Assembly: GCA_019454605.1 (NCBI GenBank)
Contig: JACFNZ010000002.1
Span: 97,849 to 161,848 of the forward strand
Length of the DNA: 64,000 nucleotides
Direction: 5' to 3'
Source of the DNA: Candidatus Altimarinota bacterium
GTDB lineage: Bacteria > Patescibacteriota > Gracilibacteria > BD1-5 > UBA6164
Both the position numbers and the translations under genes were made by a program. The first letter of the stretch is position 1; the number at the start of each line of letters is the position of its first letter. Positions 44,862-55,242 of the stretch are shown in pieces. Under the pieces are notes generated by a model that made no database searches, was not told the origin of the DNA, and saw nothing but the letters and a program-made list of their open reading frames with translations.

Positions 44862-45887
44862 ATGACTAAAAAGCAATTATTTACATTATTTTTTTTAATA
44901 CTTATTTTATCTTGATATTTTTATATTTCTTGAATAATTTGAGTTGTTTGATTTAGTTTAGCACTATTTATTTATTCAGTATTTTTTTATATTTTATACT
45001 ATTTTCTAAAGAAATTTAAAGATAAAAACTATACATTTTTTAGTTATCAAAATTATAATGTATTTTTAAATTATTTTTTAAATAGGATAGTGGCATTAAT
45101 TGTTACTTTATTTGTAATAATTGGTTGATTTGCTTATTATGAAAATGATATTTCTCCTGCAACGATACCTGTTTATAAAATTACAAATTGAGATAAAACA
45201 GTTATTTTTCATTGAATGAGTCATATTTGAACTAAAGATTTTTATAATAAAGTTAAAGAAAATATAAAAAAATATAAAAAACTTTGATATACACTTTATT
45301 TTGAATGAGTAAGACCTTGAAATGAGCAAAATCATAAAGACTTTGATAATGCACTTTGAGTAAAATTTGATGAAAAAACTTATGATAGCTTTTCAAAACT
45401 TTATTGACTTGTAAATCAAGATAATTCTATATTTTTAAATTTAGTAAACAATAAAGATATAAATGTGGATGTTTCTATGGATGATATTATGGAAAAATAT
45501 AATAATATAAAACAAACCTCTTGATTACAAAATAGGCAATATAATCAACCAATTGATATAAATGATGTGGTTGTGAGAGAATTATCTAAATTAAATCCTA
45601 AAGAATTAGAATTATTTAGATATGTAAATAAATCTTTTATTAACTTTATTTTAAAAAGCGAAGAAATACAATCAACAATTCAAAATAATTTTTCAAATAA
45701 AGAATTATTTGAAGTTATACTTGATGAAAGAAATAAAGTTATAGCAGATAAAATAATTCATAGTGAAGATAAAAATATTATAGCAACATATTGATTATTA
45801 CATTTTAAATGAATTTTTGAATTGTTAAAACAAAATGATGTAAAATGGAGAATAGAAAAAATTGATTATTTATATCCTTTGAAATAA
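44862..45887 (+). CDS. TraB/PrgY-like membrane protein
   Basis: 341 residues. Three N-terminal hydrophobic helices (about 7-30, 35-55, 75-95) are followed by a soluble domain with VIFHGMSHIGTKDFYNKVKE near 112, GYTLYFEGVRPG, LDERNKVIADKI near 285 and TYGLLHFKGIFELL. These match the G-x-x-H, E, E-R-(D/N)..(I/M)A and H-L/F motifs of the TraB/PrgY/Tiki family, metal-dependent proteins of the GumN/EreA-like group. Here the membrane helices precede the domain, where PrgY has them after it. Confidence 0.75.
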
Positions 45888-45931
45888 ACTTGATTTTTTA
45901 AAACTTATTTATATATTTAGGTTTTAAAAAT

Positions 45932-46006
45932 GGATTTGTAGCTTAGTGGTAGAGCAGGGCCCTCTTAAGGCCAAGGTCGTGGGTTCAATCCCCACCAGAT
46001 CCACCA
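45932..46006 (+). tRNA. tRNA-Lys (anticodon CUU), CCA encoded
   Basis: 75 nt. Acceptor GGATTTG pairs with CAGATCC (one G-U), discriminator A, CCA encoded. D arm GCTTAGTGGTAGAGC, anticodon loop CTCTTAA (anticodon CTT), T arm GTGGG-TTCAATC-CCCAC. The first pair of the anticodon stem is a G-A mismatch. A terminator-like hairpin follows directly. It lies between the TraB-like gene and the methyltransferase gene. Confidence 0.95.
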
Positions 46007-46015
46007 AATTAATTA

Positions 46016-46050
46016 TAAAAAGGCTAGTATTTTAACTAAGCCTTTATATT
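46016..46050 (+). terminator. Terminator after tRNA-Lys
   Basis: Arms AAAGGCTAGT and ACTAAGCCTTT with one bulged A around ATTTTA, then a T-rich run, 10 bp after the CCA end. Confidence 0.75.
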
Positions 46051-46064
46051 TTATAAAATACATT

Positions 46065-47048
46065 ATGATAAACAACCTACCAAAAAAATTTTTAGATAAA
46101 TTAAATCAAATTTATAATAAAACTGAGCTTGAAACTATTTTTAAATGATTTCAAGTTATTAAAAGAAAAGTAACTTTTAGAGTAAATACTTTAAAATCAA
46201 CAAATAAAGAAATTGAGGATTATTTAAATAGTGTATGATTTTTATTTAAAAAATTAGACTATTTAGATAATTGATATATTTTGCTTGAAAAACAAGAAAA
46301 AGATTTATGGGATTTAGATCTTTTTAAAGATGGAAAAATATATTTACAATGAATTACAAGTCAATTTATATGACAAATACTAACTCTTGATTTAAAAGAA
46401 TTTAAAAATAAAGAATTAAAAGTTCTTGATTTAACTGCTTCTCCAGGGTGAAAAATAACTCATATTTGAGCTTTAACTAAAGATGAAAAAGAGTTATATG
46501 CTAATGATTTAACTTCAATTAGAATTGATAAAATAAAATATTTAACAAATAAACTTTGATTTGAAAATATAAATATTATAAAAAATGATGCAAGAAAATT
46601 AAAAGATGTTTTTCCAAAAAATAGTTTTGATATAATTATTGCAGATTTGCCTTGTAGTGCAGAATGAAGAATCAATTTAAATAAAGAAAAATCATATTTT
46701 TATTTAAATAATAAAGATGTAAATAAAAAAAATTATAAATTACAAAAAGAAATTTTAGAAAATAATATAGAATTATTAAAAGAATGATGAATTTTAATAT
46801 ATTCAACTTGTACACTAGATCCTTTAGAAAATGAATGAATTGTTCACTTTTTGTTATCAAATAATAAAGATTTAATATTAGAAGATATTTCAAGTTTTTT
46901 TGATTACAAAGATCTAGAAAATATAAAAAAAACTTGAATAAAAAGTTACTCAAAATATATTTTTCAAAAAGATATTACAAAAACAATTAGATTATTACCA
47001 AGTGAAAATACTGAATGATTTTTTATTGCTAAATTTAGAAAAATATAA
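46065..47048 (+). CDS. RsmB/RsmF-like rRNA m5C methyltransferase (NOL1/NOP2/Sun)
   Basis: 327 residues. It lacks an N-terminal NusB domain, so it is closer in build to the RsmF-like minimal forms. Seen: RKVTFRVNTLKST at about 31-43, the SAM site KVLDLTASPGGKITHI near 128, ADLPCSAEGRIN near 193 (catalytic Cys motif PC) and YSTCTLDPLENEG near 246 (second TC motif). These methylate a cytosine in 16S rRNA or tRNA; the exact target cannot be told. It begins 15 bp past the tRNA-Lys terminator. Confidence 0.9.
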
Positions 47049-47063
47049 AAACAACACTCTTAA

Positions 47064-47102
47064 AGTCAAAAAAAAGTTAGGATTTCTAACTTTTTTTTGA
47101 CT
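47064..47102. terminator. Bidirectional terminator with the DAHP synthase stop inside
   Basis: Perfect 17-bp stem AGTCAAAAAAAAGTTAG / CTAACTTTTTTTTGACT, 5-nt loop. The stop codon of the DAHP synthase gene (47086-47088) begins the right arm. Confidence 0.88.
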
Positions 47103-48153
47103 TTTTAGCTTCATTTAATTCACTAATCATTTCTTTATTTGTTTCCCAATTAACACAAGCATCAGTTATGCTTACTCAAGGCAATAAATCATCACTTAAT
47201 GGTTGATTTCATTCATTTAAGTTTCACTCTATCATTATTCAAACAATTTTTTTATTTCATCTAACTATTTGTTCTGCAATATCTTTTGAAACAATAGGTT
47301 GATTTTTATAATTTTTATTACTATTACCGTGAGAAGCATCAACTATAATTCAAGTTTTTATTTGATTTTTTTCAAGTATTTTAGTAGTTTTTTCTATATC
47401 TTCTTGATAATAATTAGGTCAAGAGCTTCATCATCTTAAAATTATATGTCAGTCTTGATTTCAGGTAGTTGTTACTTTAGCAACTTCTCAATTTTTTGTT
47501 ACAGATAAAAAAGTATGTTTTCATTTAGATGACTTTATGGCATCTATTGCAATTTGAATATCTCAAGAAGTTCCGTTTTTAAATCAAACAGGCATTGATA
47601 ATCAAGAAACTAGTTTTCTATGTTCTTGACTTTCAGTAGTTCTAGCTCAAATAGCTCACCAACTTACTAAATCTCAAATATATTGAGGAGTTATTGTGTC
47701 TAAAAATTCAACTGCAGTTGGAATTCACATTTTATTTATTTTTAAAAGTAGTTCTCTTGCTACATGAAGTCAGTCATCTATCTCACAACTATCATCTAAA
47801 TAAGGATCATTTAACAATCATTTCCATCAAACTGTAGTTCTTGGTTTTTCAAAATAAGTTCTCATAACTAAAAATAAATGAGGATTATCTTCTTTTATAC
47901 TTTTTAATAATTCAGCATACTCTAAAGCTTCATCAACATTGTGAATAGAACAAGGTCAAGTTATAACAAGTAATTTATCATTTTTAAAATTTATTATATT
48001 ACTAATTGCATTTCTTGATAACTCCACAAAATTAGCTGTATTTTCATCAAGAGGATATTTTTCTATCAGGGTTTTAGGAGAAGTAATTTTTTCAATTTCA
48101 TCAATTCTTTTATTATCTACTATTGATGATGTATCTTTAAGTGGTTGTATCAT
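47086..48153 (-). CDS. 3-deoxy-7-phosphoheptulonate synthase (AroG/F/H type I)
   Basis: DAHP synthase condenses PEP and erythrose-4-phosphate, the first step of aromatic amino acid synthesis. 355 residues, typical for the type I-alpha class. Seen: MIQPLKDTSSIVDNKRIDEI, then NFKNDKLLVITGPCSIHN near 60, FLVMRTYFEKPRTTVGWKG near 98, MPVGFKNGTSGDIQIAI, and GIIVDASHGNSNKN near 268. ATG at 48151-48153; TTG two codons upstream is possible. A phenylalanine-coding leader peptide and attenuator lie upstream. No other shikimate gene is in the window. Feedback-inhibited isozyme type (Phe or Tyr) cannot be decided from motifs. Confidence 0.95.
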
Positions 48154-48159
48154 AAACAA

Positions 48160-48287
48160 AAAAAATAAAAAATAAAAAAGTTCTTTTTGTTAAAGAACTT
48201 TGTTTTGTAATTTAAATATAAAAAACTAATCCTTTAACAAAGATGTATTAAAGAAGAAGAAAAAAAAGTATGATTTTTTTAGACTTA
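48160..48287 (-). promoter_or_regulatory. Phenylalanine-type transcription attenuator before the DAHP synthase gene
   Basis: Read on the minus strand from 48291: the leader peptide, then a terminator with a perfect 10-bp stem (48201-48192 with 48186-48177, loop 48191-48187) followed by a T-rich run to about 48160. An alternative 10-bp pairing joins 48241-48232, inside the last leader codons, with 48195-48186, which covers the terminator's 5' arm and loop: an antiterminator. A 6-bp pairing of 48253-48248 with 48237-48232 forms the 1:2 hairpin. Stalling at the Phe codons (48267-48250) would free 48241-48232 to form the antiterminator. This is a complete pheA-style attenuation logic by sequence; function is inferred. 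Confidence 0.85.
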
Positions 48288-48291
48288 ACAT
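48226..48291 (-). CDS. Phe-rich leader peptide
   Basis: 21 codons plus UAG stop. ATG at 48291-48289, then three Leu/Lys-rich positions, Ser, Tyr (48270-48268) and six consecutive Phe codons (48267-48250: TTT TTT TTC TTC TTC TTT), Asn, Thr, Ser, Leu, Leu, Lys, Asp, stop. A run of six Phe after Tyr upstream of DAHP synthase is like the pheL/pheST leader peptides. Both Phe codons are used. No ribosome binding site is obvious, but few genes here have one. Confidence 0.85.
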   Translation of the reverse strand: MLSLKKSYFFFFFFNTSLLKD

Positions 48292-48319
48292 TTTTTTAAA
48301 GTAAATAGTAAGTAGTGTT

Positions 48320-48347
48320 TTTATATTAATAAAAAATATTTTGTCAA
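48320..48347 (-). promoter_or_regulatory. Promoter of the leader-DAHP synthase transcript
   Basis: On the minus strand TTGACA (48347-48342), a 16-bp spacer and TATAAA (48325-48320). The start would lie about 20 bp before the leader ATG. Confidence 0.65.
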
Positions 48348-48396
48348 ATTTTATTTTTTAATTAAAATATTATTTATTAACTTTTTTAATTAAATT

Positions 48397-49035
48397 ATGT
48401 CTAATAAAAGTAAAAAAAAGATTTTTTTAGATTTATTAAAAAAATTATTTCCAAATCCTAAAATAGAACTTGATTATGAAAATGAATTACAGCTTCTAGT
48501 TGCTATAATTATGTCAGCACAAGCTACAGATAAGCAAGTAAATAAAATTAATAAAACTTTTTTTAAAAAATTTTCAACTCCAAAAGAGTTATTTGAATTG
48601 TGAGAGGATAAAATAAAACAAGAGATTAAATCAATATGACTTTATAACTCTAAAGCAAAAAATATATTTAATACATCAAAAATTTTAGCATTTGATTATA
48701 ATCAAAAAATTCCTACTTCAATAAAAGAACTTCAAAAACTACCTTGAGTTTGAATAAAAACAGCAAAAGTTTTTTTAATTGCTACAAAAAATGCTCCTTA
48801 TTTAGCAGTTGATACACATGTTCATAGAGTCTTAAATAGATGGGGATTTGTTAAAACAAAAACTCCCTTGCAAACAGACAAGGAAGTTTTAAAAGTTTTT
48901 AATAAAAATGAAATAATAGATCTTCATCATAGACTTGTGTTATTTTGAAGGTATTATTGTACTGCTAGAAATCATAAATGTGAAAAAGATGAATTACTTA
49001 AAGATATTTGTCCTTATAAAGAAAATACTAAATAG
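48397..49035 (+). CDS. nth: Endonuclease III-like DNA glycosylase
   Basis: 212 residues, typical for Nth, which removes oxidised pyrimidines. Helix-hairpin-helix LPGVGIKTAKVF near 115-126 contains the catalytic Lys (KTA), and AVDTHVHRVLNR near 140 holds the catalytic Asp. The C-terminal iron-sulfur region has only three Cys with spacing C-x6-C-x9-C (CTARNHKC ... ICPY); the third of the usual four is replaced. A [4Fe-4S] cluster is therefore probably absent or altered. Stop UAG. Confidence 0.93.
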
Positions 49036-49303
49036 CATCTGCAGTAGTTAAAATAGATCTAAATTCTCTATAATAATTATCTTGTAAATTTTCTGCTTTT
49101 ATAGAAGCAAGTGAAATTTCTTGTCAAACTATTTTTTCTGACTCAGGACTTTCATTTAATATTTTTAGAATTTTTTCTTGAAATTTTGCAAATAATTCTG
49201 GTTCAATAAATTGCTCTAAAGATGCTAAATTATCTCTTACTTCAGGAGATAATTCATAGTTAGTTAATTTTTCTTCTAGTTTTTTAGATTCTCTTTTAGA
49301 CAT
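49028..49303 (-). CDS. Hypothetical small helical protein
   Basis: 91 residues beginning MSKRESKKLEEKLTNYELS. Highly charged and helix-forming, with SLEQFIEPELFAKFQEKILK in the middle. No signal peptide. The end overlaps the last codons of nth on the other strand by 8 bases. An in-frame TTG 78 bases upstream lies in the previous gene's coding region and is less likely the start. No family recognised. Confidence 0.65.
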
Positions 49304-49326
49304 TTGTTTTTGTTTTAGTAAATAAA

Positions 49327-49620
49327 TTATATAATTTCTTTTAGGCTTTTTATGCTCGATGAAGTAGCATTTTTTATTCAATTATTTTTGGCTTGTTTAA
49401 TTGACAATTCTATATTTGAAATAGCTTTTCAAAGTAAAATCTCTTGTTGATCTTTTAATTCAGATTTTATTTTTAAAACTTTGTTTATTATATTTTCAAA
49501 GTTATTTAATATATTTAACTTTTTTTTATCATCTACAAAATTAAAAATTTGCCTTATTTCATATCTATCTTTATCATTTAACAAGTTATTTAATAATAAT
49601 TTTTCTAGTAATACATTCAT
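49327..49620 (-). CDS. Hypothetical small coiled-coil protein
   Basis: 97 residues from the ATG at 49618-49620, MNVLLEKLLLNNLLNDKDRY. Contains a predicted coiled coil with LNNFENIINKVLKIKSELKD and a C tail of IKQAKNNGIKNATSSSI. It lies 23 bp before the preceding small gene on the minus strand and is convergent with nothing. The two small genes likely form a unit divergent from ssb. No function can be given. Confidence 0.62.
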
Positions 49621-49776
49621 TAAAATTTTTATTAAAAAATACTTATAAATTATTATAGCAAATATTTTAAAAAATAGCAATTTTTTTTATTTACAAAAAA
49701 ACTTTTTGTATTTTCATATATTTATTTATAATAATTTTTGTGTTAATCACATATTTATATTTTATCTTTACTTAAT

Positions 49777-50215
<439 letters not shown>

Positions 50216-50217
<2 letters not shown>

Positions 50218-50248
50218 AAAAAATCCTTTTTAAAAAGGATTTTTTTTA
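50216..50248. terminator. Bidirectional terminator after ssb
   Basis: Stem of 15 bp (AAAAAAATCCTTTTT with its complement) essentially without loop, flanked by A and T runs. The stop of the minus-strand PEGA-like gene is at 50246-50248. Confidence 0.85.
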
Positions 50249-51262
50249 TTCTATATTGTAAACTAGATATTTATCTCAAGATGAGTTATAAATATATATT
50301 TTATCATCATTTAAAACTAATTTTTCTATAATTATAGAAGTATCTTTTAATACTTTTATTTTTTTTGTTTTATAATTATATTTTACTATTAAATTTCAAG
50401 AAAAATCTTGTAAATTATAATTTTTTTTCTTTTCTATTTCATTATCATAAATTATTCATAAATAATTTTCACTATCATACATTAAAAAATCTTTAAATAA
50501 ATAAAAATACTCAAATTTATTTGTTTGTAAATTATATAAATAACTTCAGTTTTTTGTTATAAAATAATAATTATTTAGCATATATTTAGCATAAACTATA
50601 TTTTGAGGAAAAAAAGTTTTGGTTATTAAAAAATTATCTAAATTAAATATATATTTTTCATCTCAAATACTTATTAATAATTCATTTTCAGACATATCTA
50701 TAGGTATTATATTGATTTCTTTTTTTAAAACTTTATTAAAAGAATAAATAAAAGTATCTTTTTTATCTTTTTGCCAAAATAATTTAATAGTATCGTCTAA
50801 ATTATCAATAAAATAAAAATATCACAAATTATCTAAATTAAAAAAAGCATAATTTTTTTTGAGTAAATTTATTTCTCTTAGTTCATCAATTTTTGAAGTT
50901 TTTTCATCTTTTTTTGTTTCATTTACTTTTAATATAACTAGATCCTTTTCTAGATTAAAATTTATTTTTAACTCTTTATTTTTTTCTACTTTTATATTTT
51001 GCCTTATTGATTTATATCAGGTTTTTGAGATTTCTATTTCATAATCAAAAGATGCAATATCAGTTATTTTACAAATTTTTTCCAGGCAATTATGATTAAA
51101 TTTTATTTTTAATTTCTTATTATATAATGAAACATCATAATTTTTTATATTAGTATTAATTAATAAATCTCATTTATTTAATATAAAAAAATAATAATAC
51201 ATTCAATAAATAGAAGCAATTCAAGTTATTAACAATAATAAAGCAGTTAATTTATTTTTCAT
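50246..51262 (-). CDS. Membrane-anchored protein with a PEGA-like region
   Basis: 338 residues. N-terminal transmembrane helix (about 6-25), then a short extracytoplasmic domain with GYKSIRQNIKVEKNKELKIN, a pattern like PEGA domains of surface proteins, followed by about 220 residues of beta-rich sequence with repeated Y-F-aromatic strands (NLDNLGYFYFID, NLDNFLITKTF). This second part may be a beta-propeller. No catalytic residues seen. Two Cys flank the PEGA-like part. Confidence 0.72.
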
Positions 51263-51344
51263 AAATTTTTAAATAATATTAATTTTCTTGATAAATTATA
51301 TTAAAAGATTAAGATAAGCAAAAATATTTATTTAATTAAAAAAA

Positions 51345-52187
51345 ATGATACTTGATTGAAAAGAAGTTGCCAAAAAAATATATGAGGAATTAAAAAAAGA
51401 TATTTTAAAACTAGAAAAAAAACCAAAACTTTGAGTAATACTTGTTTGAAATAATCCATCATCAATTAGATATATAAACCAAAAACAAAAATATGCTAAA
51501 GAAGTTTGAATTGATTTTGAATTATTTTCTTTTGATGAAAATGTTTTAGAAAAAGACTTGCTTGAGAAAATAAATATTTTAAATAATGATGAAAGTATTT
51601 CTTGATATATAGTGCAACTACCTCTACCAAGACATATTGATGAAAAAACTATAATAAATTCTATTTCTCCTAAAAAAGATGTAGATTGATTTCATACAAT
51701 TAATCAATGAAAAATAGTTATTTGAGATGAAAGCTGACTAACACCTTGCACTCCAAGTGGGATTTTGGAAATATTTAAATATTATAATATTGATTTGATT
51801 TGAAAAAATATAGTTGTTGTTTGAAGAAGTAATATAGTTTGAAAACCAATTGCAAATATGTTAATAAACAAACAATCAACAGTTACAATTTGTAATTCAA
51901 AAACTAAAAATATAGAATTTTTTACAAAAAATGCAGATATAGTAATACTTGCTTTATGAAAACCAAATTTTTTGACACTAGATAAAATAGGAGATAATAC
52001 AATAGTTATTGATGTTGGGTTTACTGTTATTGATTGAAAAATATATTGAGATGCTTGTTTTTGAGAAATATTACAAAATTGAAACCCTATAACTCCTGTT
52101 CCTTGATGAGTTTGAGTTTTAACAGTAGCAATGTTACTAAAAAATACTTATAAGGCTTTTTTTTATAATTCACAAATAGAAATTTAA
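51345..52187 (+). CDS. folD: Methylenetetrahydrofolate dehydrogenase/cyclohydrolase
   Basis: 280 residues, standard FolD length. Converts 5,10-methylene-THF to 10-formyl-THF in two steps. Seen: YINQKQKYAKEVGI with the catalytic Lys near 50, VQLPLPRHI, PKKDVDGFH, LTPCTPSGILE, VVVGRSNIVGKPIANML (NAD(P)-binding loop) and TPVPGGVGVLTVAMLL. One-carbon units are probably used for formyl-Met initiation or purines; no other folate genes are here. It stands alone between the PEGA-like gene and rplY. Confidence 0.96.
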
Positions 52188-52285
52188 AATTAATTTGATA
52201 TTTTTTCTTTTTTATATAAAATCTTTTGGCATTTTATTTTTAAATAAAATTGTATTTTTAATATTTAAAATCATTTAACTTGTAT

Positions 52286-52909
52286 ATGGATAAAAAAATA
52301 GTATTACAAAGCTTAAAAAGAGAAAAAAATGAAGATTTAAAAGCTTTAAGATCTTCAAAAAATGTACCAGCAGTTGTGTATGGTAAAAAACAACCAGCAA
52401 CTAGTTTAAAACTAGGAGCATCAGACACTTTAAAAGCATTTAGAGTTGCTTGAGTAAATCATGTTGTTAGTTTAGATATAGAATGAAAAAAAATGGATGT
52501 TTTATTTCATGAAGTTCAAAAACACCCAGTAACTTGAGATATAATTCATGTTGATTTTCTAGCTATTGCTGCTTGAGAAAAAATTACATCATTAATCCCT
52601 TTAGTATTTGTTTGAAATTCAAAAGCAAAATCAGATGAATGAGCTATTATTGAAGAAGTTTTAAAACAAATTGAAGTAAAATGTTTAGCTACTGATTTGG
52701 TTGATAACTTTGATGTTGATTTATCAAAACTTGAAAAATCATGAGACAATATAAAAGTATCTGACTTAAATATTTCTTCAAAATACGAATTATTAACTCA
52801 TAAAGAAGAAGTAGTTGCAGTTGCTGTAAAAGCTAAAGAAGAAGTTATTTCAAATGAAGCTCCTGAATCTAATTTACCAGAAGAGCCAACAGAAGATAAA
52901 GCTGAATAG
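52286..52909 (+). CDS. rplY: 50S ribosomal protein bL25 / general stress protein Ctc
   Basis: 207 residues, long form. The N-terminal L25 domain has RSSKNVPAVVYGKKQPATSL and FHEVQKHPVTGDIIHVDFLA near 85; the C-terminal TL5/Ctc beta domain has IPLVFVGNSKAKSDEGAIIE. It binds 5S rRNA. The C-terminal tail is acidic and rich in Glu/Pro. The stop is UAG, followed by a hairpin shared with the PBP gene. Confidence 0.93.
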
Positions 52910-52920
52910 TAAAAAGAATA

Positions 52921-52957
52921 AAAAAATAAAACCCTAAATTTAGGGTTTTATTTTTTT
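52921..52957. terminator. Bidirectional terminator between rplY and the PBP gene
   Basis: Palindrome ATAAAACCCTAAATTTAGGG with flanking A6 and T7 runs. The stop codon of the penicillin-binding protein (52948-52950) lies in the right arm. Confidence 0.85.
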
Positions 52958-55242
52958 GGTGGAATTCAATAATAATTAAATAAATAATTTGAGATTTTTG
53001 CAAAAGTTTTAGCGACAGTTTCTCATCAAAATATAGAAGATCTAGGTCTTTCTACTTTTACTATCATAACAAATTTTGGATCTTCTGCTGGAGCATATCA
53101 AGCATAAAATCACATAGTTGATGCAGTTCAAGCTTCATATTTTCATTTATAAGCAATCTGAGCTGTTCAGGTTTTTCAAGCAACAGAGTATCATTTTACT
53201 CAACCTCATTTTGCAACTCAGTGGTTTACTGAGTCAACTAAAACTTGAGTCATAATTTTAGAAGTAGATTCCTTTATAACTCTATGATCAGCCTCAGGTT
53301 TATTTACTATATGCCTTCAGTTTGGGAAATCAATTGATTTTACAATTTGAGGTTTATAATAAACTCATCAATTTGCTATAGTTGAGTATACAGATGCCAT
53401 TTGTAAAATAGTTGTTGTAATTCATTGTCAAAAAGAAGTTGTAAAAAGTTGTGCTCTAGACCATCTTTCATATGGATCTAATTTTCAAAAAACCTCTCAT
53501 TCTAAAGTAATATCAGTTTTTCTTCAAATACCAAAGCTTTCAATATATTTATAAAAAATAGATGCTCATATTTTTTGAGCTATATTAATCATTCATACAT
53601 TACAAGAATAATTCATTGCATTTTGAAAGGTGTTGTATCAAATACATTGAGAAGCTACATTTTTAATTTTAAAATTATCAATTTGAACATATCATTTATC
53701 ATTATACATATCATATCTATTTATTTCTCAAGTATCAATTCAAGCAGCAAATACAATAGGTTTAAAAATACTACCTGGTTCGTATAAATCTTGAATAATA
53801 TCATTTTTATAAACTCATCATCATTTTTTATTTACAAAAACGTATTTTTCAAGTTTTGGGTCTAAAACTTCTTCTCTACTTATTTCTCTCAAAAATATTT
53901 TTTTCCCATCATATATAAATTCTTTTCAATTTATATTATCAACGGCTAAAACTCTAGCTCAAAGTAAATCTGTATACATGTTTGGAAACTTCGAATAAGT
54001 TACTTTTTCCAGTTCAAAAGCATCTCATGGGGTATTTGGATCAAATCTTGGATTTGTAGCCATTGCAACTACCTCTCAATTTTTTGGGTTCATTATAACT
54101 ACTGAAATACTGTTTGCCCTATAAGTAGATAAATCTTCATCAATAATTTCCTCAACTGCCTTTTGGATATTTCTATCAATAGTTAAAGTAATATTAGCTC
54201 AGGCTAGATTTGTTTGATTTTCAAGAGATAAAGGCTCAATTAATCTTCAATTTATATCTTTTTTAGCATAATTTTCAGTATTTTTTCATTTTAAAATATT
54301 ATCATAATATCATTCAATTCAATAGTGTCACTCTCAAGAACTATCTACAAATCATAAAATAGTTGATGCCATATCATTTTCGGGATAATATCTATGTTGA
54401 TTTGATTGAAGTATGATAAAACTTGAAAATAAATCTTCTTTTTTTATAAAGCCTCTTTTATAAGCTTCTTTTTCTTCATCAATTTTAGTTTTTAAATAAT
54501 CAGAAGATGAAATTGATAATTTTGGTAATATTAAAAGATATTTTAAATCTCTTTTTTTGATTAAATTTTTAATTTTTTCTTCATCTAAATTTACATAATT
54601 TATTAATGTTTTTGCTACAAAATTTTCATCAATTATTTCTTCTGGGTTTACATATAAATTAGCTCAATTTACATATATTCAGGCAATATTTAGTTTATCT
54701 AAATCAAATCATTTTTCTAAAGTTAAATCTTGAGACAATAATACACTTGTAACTTTAGTTCTTTTTATTTTTTTGTTTACTTCTTCTAAAATGTGTTCTT
54801 TTATAAATTTTTCATTTGGATTGAAATCATTGAATTCTAAAAGTCATAAAAATTTTGATAGAGATTTTTTACAAATTGCATTTGATTTTAAATAACATAT
54901 TTCATTGTAAACTGTATCTGTTAAAAAATTTGCAAGTTTTACTTTATTTCATTCAATTGAAGGGTCTATAGCTAAATCATATAAATCCACAGATGTAGCA
55001 AGAGTTTTTCATTTTTCATTATTTGAATAAATTGCCCCTCTTGAAGTTGGAGTTTTTGTTTTTGAGGTTTGTTGATTTGTTGCTAGTGTTTTATAATAAT
55101 CATAATTAATAACAGTAAATCAAAATAAATGATATAAAGCATAAACTGCAAATATTATAAAAAATCAAATTACATAATACTCTCTTGGGTATTTTTCTAG
55201 TAAATATTTTATTTTTATTAAAATTAAACTTTTTTTATTCAT
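52948..55242 (-). CDS. Penicillin-binding protein (PBP2/FtsI class B transpeptidase)
   Basis: 764 residues. One N-terminal membrane helix (about 20-45) is followed by a class B PBP dimerisation/pedestal region and a transpeptidase domain with EPGSIFKPIVFAA (SxxK active-site Ser) near 480, NYSCNVG (SxN) near 545 and SVAGKTGTAQIA (KTG, Gly from UGA) near 685. Earlier, LAGANITLTIDRNIQK is typical. It cross-links peptidoglycan in division or elongation. Longer than average because of an inserted N-terminal region. The start overlaps the end of the MurL-like gene by 8 bp. Confidence 0.92.

Noticed and set aside
49304..49381. TTG start 78 bases upstream of the small gene at 49028
   Set aside because: It lies inside the previous coding region; ATG at 49303 is the simpler start.
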